A stretch of DNA of 64,000 nt from Apoda limacodes (Eukaryota > Arthropoda > Insecta > Lepidoptera > Limacodidae), in assembly GCA_946406115.1 (NCBI GenBank), contig OX291545.1, forward strand, positions 7,888,001-7,952,000, read 5' to 3'. The position numbers and the translations under genes are program-made. Positions 60,401 to 64,000 of the stretch are shown here, piece after piece (the first letter of the stretch is position 1; every line of letters begins with the position of its first letter). The notes under the pieces were generated by a model. That model made no database searches and had not been told where the DNA came from. It saw nothing but the letters and a program-made list of their open reading frames with translations.

Positions 60401-63400
60401 TAAATACTTCACGAGCGATATAACAGACACATAAAGTAAATTATGATTAAGAATAAGACATTTCTATTTGTGTTTCTTAGATCGTAAGTGCTGAGCATAG
60501 AATCTTTGCTTAACCTGTAAATCACATATTTGACACATCATGATGAGGTCAATGCTAGTTGTAAATCTTTAACACTATTATCAGCTTTTCTCTTTAAACT
60601 TCGACCGACTTGAATTGAAGATTTTCTGTAGGTATAACATGTCAAGTCATATCAAGCGTGAACCGACCCGTCTCCAGGTTGTTTTTGTAAAGCGTGAGTG
60701 GACACACCCCTAAAATCTTGAGATACACCCTCGGGGGACTAGTTTTTGGAATGTCACCACCAACATCGTTGTAATTAAATAGGAATAACTTTATTATGAA
60801 CGGGGAAAAACATGATAACCCATTACGATAATGATGTAATTACATAACAAAACTAGAGACAAGTTATACACAGGAGCCACTGTGACGTCACGCAGTGGTT
60901 TTGGTCAAGCGTGAGTCGACATAGCCCCAGACACAGGGGTTGGTTGCGTGAGTCGACATAGCCCCAGACACAGGGGTGGTTTTGAGAGTGGTCAAGCGCG
61001 AGTCGCCACACCCCAGACACAGGGGTGGTTTTGAGAGTGGTCTTGCGCGAGTCGTGCGGGGCAGAAAAGTTTTTAGGTGAGGGGTTGGGGTTGGAGGGTA
61101 GTGAGCCAGAACCAACGATGTTTTGAAAGTGGTCAAGCGCGAGTCGTACAAAGCAGAAAAGTTGGTGAGCTTTTTTAGGCGAGGGGTTGAGGTTGGAGGG
61201 TAGTGCGCCAACGATGTTTTGAGAGTGGTCAAGCGCGAGTCGTACAAAGAAGAAAAATTGGTGAGCTTTTTTTTTAGGCGAGGGGTTGAGGTTGGGGGGA
61301 AGTGCGCCAGAACCAACGAATCCCCTCTACTTATGAGTACCAATATAGGTTCGATAGATTCGTTTTATAACGAATCGATATTTAACAATGTCTGTTGTTG
61401 TACCCTTAATAAAGGTTAGAAATTTTTAGAGTAACTCTTAAATATCAACTTTGTATAGTCTTTTTTGCAGTAGATATTATAATCATGTGTGTATTTAAAA
61501 CTTTTTTTTTCTTAATAGTCTTATGTTAACTAAATTCTAACCTGAAAATCACGAAAACCATGAAATATGAAAGGCCACAAGATAAAGTATAGTTGCATCC
61601 TCTTTTTCAATTTAGCTTTTTTCTCCTTTCTTATATTTTGACTTTTTGAGCCATTGTTTCATTGTTTTAAATAAGACGTATAATGCGACAAACTTCTCTG
61701 ACCCGGTGGTCAAACATCGAAACTACAGTCGCCGTATATAAAAATAATGATGTTAACTTACGCGACACTAGCGAAATACACCGGGTCACTAAAGTTAGTT
61801 CTACTGTACAGTTCGAACCACGGATCTTGGGGTTGCCTGATTGACGATTATCTAAGAACAATCGAGCGAAAAATGTGTGAAAAATTGTAATAATAATTAA
61901 AATTGTATAGATACGGACTATATTTTAAACACTTTTATGGGTTAAAGTTCATGTGCAACTTATAACCTTCAAACTCCAAAATCCGTGTACAGTCAAGTTG
62001 TTTACAAAAAAACGGTGTAGTGTGCTTTGTTTTATTAGCATGTCATATTTATTTGATCTATTCCTGCGTACATAAACTACTATATTATTTTTATATATAA
62101 GTGTATGCTTTGTTACGGATGTAATATTTACATTTGCAACATGTTATTTCTTTATTCATGTTATTACAAGTCAAAAACATTTGCCGCACGCGCGCTTTTT
62201 ACTGAGAAACGTAGCAGAGATACTCACAAATTAAATTCATACATACAAGTTGACTTGAAGTAGTGCATTTTAATATATTTTTCTTTTAGAATAAACATAT
62301 ATTATAGGATTCTATAATTTAATTAAAAATCTAATCTCATTAATATTATTTTAAGAGAGGCAGGGCACAGCGACTACTCGCTCGAATAAGCCGCCCTAAC
62401 AACAACTGGGGAATTACCTCCACCTTACAGAAAACCGCGGCCATAATAACACTAACATTGAATAGTGTTGTGTTCCTGGCGGTGAGTAAGGTTGCCAGAG
62501 CTCTTTGAGCATTCGCTGCGCGAATCGACTGCGAATGTGCACCCGAGCAGGGTTATAGATTAGATCCATCGAATTACAGGCCTTTTGCTATTACCTCTTT
62601 CCTTTCGATGGTGATGGAGCGTGTGATCAACACCACAATTCCAGAACACTACCCTCTCCATCTCCAAGAGCATTGGAATCCTTGGTGTTGACATCTCCAG
62701 CGATGAATTAATGCAGCATAATATACTGGCCTTCTCATCCAACATCTATGACTCTTAATTCAAACTGTCACTCATTTATCAAATAAAATATCATAATCAT
62801 TGTTCTAGGTTAAGTTTATTAACATAGCAATCCGAGAAATATATATATATATAATCTTTATTTTGTGCATTGATAGGACTTAAAATTATATAAACCTTAG
62901 TTTATTGTTTACGCCTTGTTTATTTAGTATTATTTGTTATTATAGTTGATATTTTGACATTAGACTGTAAATCTAAACTGTTATTACCCTGGTAGATCTT
63001 AGTAGTGCAATAAGATCAAATATCATAATACATTAATAGGGCTTTTGAATTTTTCTTATCAGATGGCAGAATTAATTGAGTCAGATAGCGACTCTGACGG
63101 AGATTCAGACGAGGTGGTCGAAGTGCCACAAACCCCCGTGGCTGACACGTCACCTAAGGCAACATCGCCGGCCGAGCCGGAAGACCCGGAGGAGACGGCG
63201 AGAAGGATCAAGGAGCAGTTCAGGAGCAGTATGGCGCGCGTAATGGTACACCACCTAAACCCGTATCGGCATTCGGATGCGCCCGCCGGGCGGATCACAT
63301 GTACGGCGGACTTCAAACATCTCGCTCGGAAGGTCAGATATTTATGGATTTATTCATATAGCGAAAAAGGTAATCGTGAAAAATGGAGACTTTAAAGAAA

Positions 63401-64000
63401 CAAGATAGCATGTTTTTAAAATCTAAACACGCATCAGTTTGTTTCCCGGCGGAATAGGTTTAGTAATTTTCTGTACATCTTTTTTTTTACTGACTTCAGT
63501 GAGTGATAGGTTGAACGCGACTTTACCTCTTTTTTCTTAGCCACTCACTTATTGTAATTGACCTGTAACTTGGGAATGAGTGACCTTATGTTTTAAACCT
63601 ATGTTATGTTTATATAACCAATAGAAATGTTGGTTTGTAACCGCATGTTTTTTTTTTTTTTTTTTTTACCACTAATGTGGCAAACAAGCTCACGGTCCGC
63701 CTGATTATAAGCGGTCACCGCCTCATATTTACTTGACTATAGTCATTGCGCGTTGCAGATCCTTTAAAGATCTTATAACGTCCTTCTTGAGGAATTCCAT
63801 ATTGTAGTCCTTGGCTCATTCTCCTGCCTAAGCGTATTCGATCTATTCTTGTGTAGGCTTCAAAGGAATAGTAAATTTATAGATATAAATACATTAGTTT
63901 TATAATATTGTGAAAAACTATAATATGTATTGTTTACAGCTAACTCACTTTGTGATGCTCAAAGAGCTGAAGCACTGCCGTACTGTCGAGGAGCTCATCG
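36431..64000 (+). CDS. Set2: Set2/SETD2 histone H3-lysine-36 methyltransferase, 18 exons visible, 3' end outside window
   Basis: Exons: 36431-38124, 38197-38325, 38990-39289, 39598-39688, 39893-40048, 40378-40598, 41285-41424, 42366-42505, 43269-43573, 45022-45181, 45935-46371, 46711-46816, 47765-47936, 49286-49399, 50661-50761, 52128-52289, 63063-63332, 63940 onward. All junctions are GT-AG with matching phase, giving 1586 codons so far. The enzyme trimethylates H3K36 in transcribed chromatin, recruited by phosphorylated RNA polymerase II. Order: disordered acidic N-terminus; AWS (about 530-581); SET (to 705) with RFINHSCDPN at 661-670 and FDY at 700-702; post-SET CYCGSNNC (714-721); SRI-preceding linker; RD-rich tract; MPN repeats; WW (1315-1347); SRI, cut by the window end. 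The ATG lies in CTACCATGG, 29 bases after an acceptor at 36401, so a 5' non-coding exon lies upstream. All catalytic residues look intact. An extra exon in the 10.8 kb intron after 52289 cannot be excluded. Confidence 0.95.
38010..39670 (+). other. Set2: AWS-SET-post-SET catalytic core of Set2 (four exons)
   Basis: The core spans the end of exon 1 and exons 2-4. AWS cysteines are C536, C538, C552, C556, C565, C569 and C575, in the zinc-binding pattern of the family; C565 is split by the first coding intron. SET follows with the VGEVLDYEQF cofactor region at 616-625, HYFM at 640-643, and the pseudoknot NHSC (664-667) with the FDY tyrosine (Y702). Post-SET supplies C714, C716 and C721. By comparison with SETD2 no catalytic residue is missing. 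Confidence 0.92.
41859..42314 (+). pseudogene. RTE-like LINE C-terminal open frame in a Set2 intron
   Basis: A 151-codon frame reads YESEYWVWQKKHKSRINAV, MRALKSMCGLTLNDRIKNS, GMLRWFGHVERMNENRC and IGRVGRGRPRQTYVDQI. This is the C-terminal region of an RTE-type LINE polymerase that I know from Lepidoptera. The upstream palm domain is absent, so the copy is 5'-truncated. The open frame still being intact suggests a fairly recent insertion. It is in the same orientation as Set2 and lies 52 bases upstream of the next exon, but splicing skips it. Confidence 0.8.
42610..42800 (+). mobile_element. jockey-like LINE 3'-end fragment
   Basis: GAGAGGAACTTCTCACCGCT..TTGTGGAATGAGCCTGCCAA parallels the LINE at 1304-6990 (minus), whose sequence has GTGGAATGAGCTCCCTGCCAAG at the same place. 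It ends in an A-run near 42790. It is 5'-truncated and non-coding. The next 100 bases (42820-42895) hold an inverted piece of the CCACTGG repeat. Confidence 0.65.
43084..43252 (+). repeat. 90-bp tandem duplication just before a Set2 acceptor
   Basis: AAATCACTGGTATCAATAAC, AGCAAAAAATCTATCCAGG, a T-run, and TATTATTTATTAAATAGGTATA occur at about 43090-43160 and again, with a few changes, at about 43180-43252. The second copy supplies the T-rich stretch leading to the acceptor at 43268. The period is about 90 bp. Confidence 0.8.
43359..43535 (+). other. Set2: Arg-Asp/Arg-Glu dipeptide tract in Set2 exon 9
   Basis: Residues 991-1045 are almost entirely RD, RE and RS pairs, encoded by AGAGAC/CGCGAT-type repeats. 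Such mixed-charge tracts occur in splicing and transcription factors and in insect Set2. The preceding part of the exon (EVFKIPKKERLQQ) matches the conserved segment before the low-complexity region in SETD2. Length likely varies between individuals because the coding repeat is near-perfect. Confidence 0.85.
44459..44579 (+). mobile_element. MITE family A, copy 2 (Set2 intron)
   Basis: AACAAACTTTCCTGACCC at the left end is mirrored by GGGTCAGAAAAGTTTGTT at the right end, an 18-bp inverted repeat with one mismatch. The interior GCTAGTGTCG..TTTTGATTTTAGACCACCG is shared with the copies at 21232 and 61686. It is about 120 bp and non-coding. Confidence 0.8.
44605..44784. mobile_element. MITE family B, 180 bp (Set2 intron)
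   Basis: AGTTGCACCAACTAACATTG, then ACGTTAAC at the left, faces GCAAACGTCAAAGTTAGTTGGTGCAACC at the right. A second internal inverted pair, CAGCTATTTT and AAAATAGCTG, surrounds CTAACCACTAGCTGGTTAAC. The ends match a MITE family that I know from Lepidoptera. It is non-coding. Confidence 0.8.
45675..45724. repeat. TA-rich hairpin in a Set2 intron
   Basis: TCGTTTTAAGATATATATAT and ATATATATATCTTAAAACGA form near-perfect arms around ACTCACGT. Directly after it a second (TA)n with ACTCACG follows (45729-45748). It could be slippage at a microsatellite inside a small foldback. Confidence 0.75.
45968..46228 (+). other. Set2: Met-Pro-Asn tripeptide repeat in Set2 exon 11
   Basis: Residues 1124-1210 consist of N-M-P units with scattered N-I-P, N-M-A, N-M-S and N-M-Q variants, encoded by a 9-bp-like repeat such as AACATGCCC and AATATGCCG. 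It lies between the conserved EERRRAF segment and the WW domain, where mammalian SETD2 has a Pro/Gln-rich stretch. The flanks are also Pro/Met/Gly-rich (PPGMVPPPGM, GMGGFGMGGF). It is in frame and bounded by good splice sites, so it is part of the protein. Confidence 0.9.
47169..47382. repeat. foldback element with about 75-bp arms (Set2 intron)
   Basis: GAGTAAACCCCATTTTTTCTTACTTGTCTTA at the left mirrors AAGGCAAGTAAGAAAAAACGGGGTTTAAAC at the right. The arms go on through CTCAAGATCAAGAAAACTATGATT and its inverse AATCATAGTTTTCTTAATTTTGAG. The loop of about 60 bp is AT-rich. It is likely a MITE. Confidence 0.75.
47765..47936 (+). other. Set2: WW domain exon of Set2
   Basis: LPSLWRSAKDSRGYTYYYHV, then KQRKPQWTPP shows the two signature tryptophans W1319 and W1341, the central tyrosine block and the final PP. 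In SETD2 this domain binds proline-rich partners and a nearby internal segment. Acidic residues (EVTEQDVEVKE) precede it. Confidence 0.93.
48424..48789 (+). mobile_element. jockey-like LINE 3' coding fragment with an internal hairpin
   Basis: The sequence follows the minus strand of 1510-1860: CGCAAGTCTGGCCCCATATG, ACGGGCTGTGAGAACTGTCG, GAGGAGAGACTTTGCCTACC and CCGCTCGCCATCGGCAG all have counterparts there. It is therefore a second copy of the same LINE, plus orientation, 5'- and 3'-truncated. The homology is interrupted at 48685-48734 by a perfect inverted repeat that the other copy lacks. Confidence 0.85.
48685..48734. repeat. perfect 22-bp inverted repeat with 6-bp loop
   Basis: CCCATTTAGGTTCTGAGGTG, extending TG, then loop AGTATG, then CACACCTCAGAACCTAAATGGG. 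Every base of the arms pairs. It lies inside the LINE fragment at 48424-48789, where the related copy at 1304-6990 has ordinary coding sequence. Confidence 0.95.
49588..49715 (+). repeat. tandem duplication of about 65 bp
   Basis: ATCTTGTGACCGAGGAGTAC, ACACTACTATTATACCCCTC and TATGCGAAAAGGAAATAAG occur twice in a row, separated by an A-run. The copies differ at only a few positions. It lies in a Set2 intron and is non-coding. Confidence 0.85.
49737..50013 (+). mobile_element. Helitron-like non-autonomous element (tentative)
   Basis: The 5' side reads TCTATATATATAAAAATGAATTCCTGTTTTC, which resembles the TCTATATATATAAAAATGAAT start of insect Helitrons. It continues with ACTTTTGAACGACTGCACCA and TTGTAATGAAATTTTGGTAAG phrases common in them. 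The proposed 3' side has CGTTCGCGGGGCAGCTCGTA. No helicase or Rep sequence is present. The boundaries are my estimate. Confidence 0.5.
50890..50962 (-). mobile_element. LINE 3' tail fragment
   Basis: A T-run followed by CTAAGGTGGCAAACAAGCAC, then ACGGTCCGCCTGATGGTAAG is the poly-A end, in the minus orientation, of the same tail as at 1304-1380. Only the last part is present. Confidence 0.75.
52290..53580. other. start of the 10.8 kb Set2 intron
   Basis: Mostly AT-rich DNA without family support. At 53383 an ATG (ATGGCGGACAAAGGCAAGG) opens a GC-rich 54-codon frame, MADKGKGSCPRKGKPKASPA, that ends in a stop near 53547. It may be the start of a LINE ORF1, but I do not recognise it. Confidence 0.4.
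54206..54211 (+). repeat. left target-site duplication TATGAG
   Basis: TATGAG directly precedes the element start AGTAGAGGGG. It is identical to the six bases that follow the element end at 61332-61337. Confidence 0.9.
54212..57199 (+). repeat. left inverted arm
   Basis: Nearly matches the reverse complement of 58232-61331. It is shorter than its partner by about 110 bp because it has one fewer copy of the GGTGAGC..GGCGAGGGGTTGAGGTTGG unit near the terminus. Confidence 0.85.
54891..56990 (+). pseudogene. degraded Polinton-type DNA polymerase B, left arm
   Basis: Many frames together show, in order: a C2H2-like finger (C-x2-C-x11-H-x5-H, 54897-54965); SDIPKVEKQND-type text near 55460; an exonuclease-like HNLNNYDAHF near 56285; LYLRTYVMLLTDISDNF near 56720; and YPEHLHDLNSDLPLCPE near 56905. 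These are hallmarks of the N-terminal and exonuclease half of Polinton/Maverick polymerases, a family also found in bidnaviruses and adintoviruses. Stops and frameshifts are frequent. The segment between the last two motifs, where the catalytic palm would start, is missing, so no DNA synthesis is possible. It is an old remnant rather than a working gene. Confidence 0.78.
57367..57877 (+). repeat. third, shortened polymerase segment between 70-bp direct repeats
   Basis: 57438-57797 repeats 56330-56795 in the same direction but lacks about 105 bp (the part equal to about 56566-56671). It is bounded by TTTAGTTCTCCAAATAAATC..TTAGATTCGGCAATTACTT at 57367-57436 and again at 57806-57876. A partial inverted copy of the same boundary word (TTTATTTGGAGAA) lies near 57247-57262. 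This forms most of the spacer of the palindrome. Confidence 0.85.
58232..61331 (-). repeat. right inverted arm
   Basis: Reverse complement of the left arm, with a small number of substitutions and one extra terminal-array unit near 61140-61260. The inverse correspondence begins at TTACCAAAGAATGTATTATT (58232), matching the left arm end at about 57199. Confidence 0.85.
58441..60541 (-). pseudogene. degraded Polinton-type DNA polymerase B, right arm
   Basis: Mirror image of the remnant at 54891-56990, with the same finger, exonuclease-like and linker motifs on the minus strand and the same deletion before the palm. The two copies share their breaks, so the gene was already dead before the arm was duplicated in inverse, or the arms have been homogenised since. 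Confidence 0.75.
61332..61337 (+). repeat. right target-site duplication TATGAG
   Basis: Identical to 54206-54211, immediately after the element end CCCCTCTACT. Confidence 0.9.
61686..61800 (-). mobile_element. MITE family A, copy 3 (Set2 intron)
   Basis: On the minus strand AACTAACTTTAGTGACCCGG, TTCGCTAGTGTCGCGTAAGT and GACCACCGGGTCAGAGAAGTTTG match the copies at 21232 and 44459. It lies only about 350 bp outside the Polinton-like element. It is non-coding. Confidence 0.75.
62345..62760 (+). mobile_element. mosaic jockey-like LINE copy with internal deletions
   Basis: Three parts of the LINE at 1304-6990 follow each other. First the 5' end (ACCTCCACCTTAC, CGCGGCCATAAT, CTGGCGGTGAGTAAGGTTGC). 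Then a piece of RT: TCGAATTACAGGCC, TATTACCTCTTTC and GGTGATGGAGCGTGTGATCA. Then a 3' piece: CCAGAACACTACCCTCTCCATCTCC and AAGAGCATTGGAATCC, ending GACATCTCCAGCGATG. A short extra sequence (TAACACTAACATTGAATAGTG) interrupts the first part. The whole is only about 400 bp. Confidence 0.8.
63063..64000 (+). other. Set2: SRI domain of Set2, split over two exons and cut by the window end
   Basis: The exon 63063-63332 opens with an acidic Ser/Asp run (ESDSDSDGDSDEVVEV). It then enters the SRI fold: RRIKEQFRSSMARVMVHHLN, PYR, and TADFKHLARK at the exon end. The next exon (63940 onward) continues LTHFVMLKELKHCRTVEEL. In SETD2 this helical domain binds the doubly phosphorylated C-terminal repeats of RNA polymerase II. 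The stop codon must lie just past the window. Confidence 0.93.
63648..63832 (-). mobile_element. LINE 3' end with poly(A), minus orientation
   Basis: A T-run of about 20 is followed by CCACTAATGTGGCAAACAAG, CTCACGGTCCGCCTGATTAT, AAGCGGTCACCGCC and CGTCCTTCTTGAGGAATTCC. This parallels 1304-1470 throughout. It lies between the last two visible Set2 exons. It is 5'-truncated. Confidence 0.8.

Larger units (their letters stand above)
54212..61331. mobile_element. palindromic Polinton/Maverick-like element, 7.1 kb, in a Set2 intron
   Basis: The element starts AGTAGAGGGGATTCGTTGG and ends with its inverse, CCAACGAATCCCCTCTACT, flanked by perfect 6-bp TATGAG repeats. Six-bp duplications, long inverted ends and a 5'-AG start are features of Polintons/Mavericks. 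The body is two inverted arms (54212 to about 57199, and about 58232 to 61331) around a spacer of about 1 kb. The outer 350-450 bp of each arm is a GC-rich array of short repeats such as GACTCGCGCTTGACCACTCT and CACCCCTGTGTCTGGGG. The inner part of each arm holds a broken N-terminal portion of a protein-primed-type DNA polymerase B. No integrase, capsid, ATPase or protease gene is visible. It must therefore be non-autonomous. By eye the arms match base for base over long runs, for example around 56885-57000 and its inverse 58430-58545. Confidence 0.88.

Noticed and set aside
54891..60541. Assignment of the polymerase remnants to a bidnavirus insertion
   Set aside because: Bidnavirus polymerases are related to Polinton ones, so motifs alone do not decide. 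The 6-bp TSD, 5'-AG ends and long inverted repeats fit a Polinton-type element better.
1..64000. CRISPR array, bacterial operon features, tRNA genes
   Set aside because: The content is plainly eukaryotic. No regular spacer array was seen, and no cloverleaf with A and B boxes could be found by eye.

Overview
The window looks like a piece of a lepidopteran (moth or butterfly) nuclear genome. It is AT-rich, intron-rich and crowded with repeats that I recognise from Lepidoptera: an 'AGGGTTCCGTA' repeat family, a jockey-like LINE with a 'GGCAAACAAGC..CGGTCCGCCTGAT' tail, and RTE-like LINE ends. Two host genes can be assembled exon by exon. The gene for signal peptidase complex subunit 2 (SPCS2) is on the minus strand, 20976-27599, with 5 coding exons and 184 codons. 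The Set2/SETD2 histone H3-K36 methyltransferase gene is on the plus strand from 36431 to beyond the window end, with 18 coding exons visible and at least 1586 codons. All splice sites and phases agree in both.

Layout. 1-7000: a jockey-like LINE on the minus strand, cut by a 2.2 kb element with inverted ends. 7000-20900: mostly gene-free, with a cluster of a 'GGACCTTATT' motif, one candidate coding exon (8710-8802, minus), dispersed repeats and a CpG-rich patch near 17.7 kb. 20900-27600: SPCS2, with MITEs, LINE ends and a 5S-rRNA-like fragment in its introns. 28292-31224: an internally deleted BEL/Pao LTR retrotransposon. 31.4-35.7 kb: pieces of LINE reverse transcriptases. 36.4-64 kb: Set2, with MITEs, foldbacks, LINE pieces and one very large mobile element in its introns.

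The most striking object is in the 10.8 kb Set2 intron between the exons ending at 52289 and starting at 63063. It is a 7.1 kb element (54212-61331) flanked by perfect 6-bp target duplications (TATGAG) and starting 5'-AGTAGAGGGG. It consists of two roughly 3 kb, nearly matching inverted arms. Each arm carries a broken remnant of a Polinton/Maverick-type DNA polymerase B, and a third, shortened copy sits in the spacer. It appears to be a non-autonomous, palindromic Polinton derivative. If transcribed in Set2 pre-mRNA it would fold into a very long hairpin.

The two host genes have no obvious functional link: SPCS2 acts in ER protein processing, Set2 in chromatin marking during transcription.
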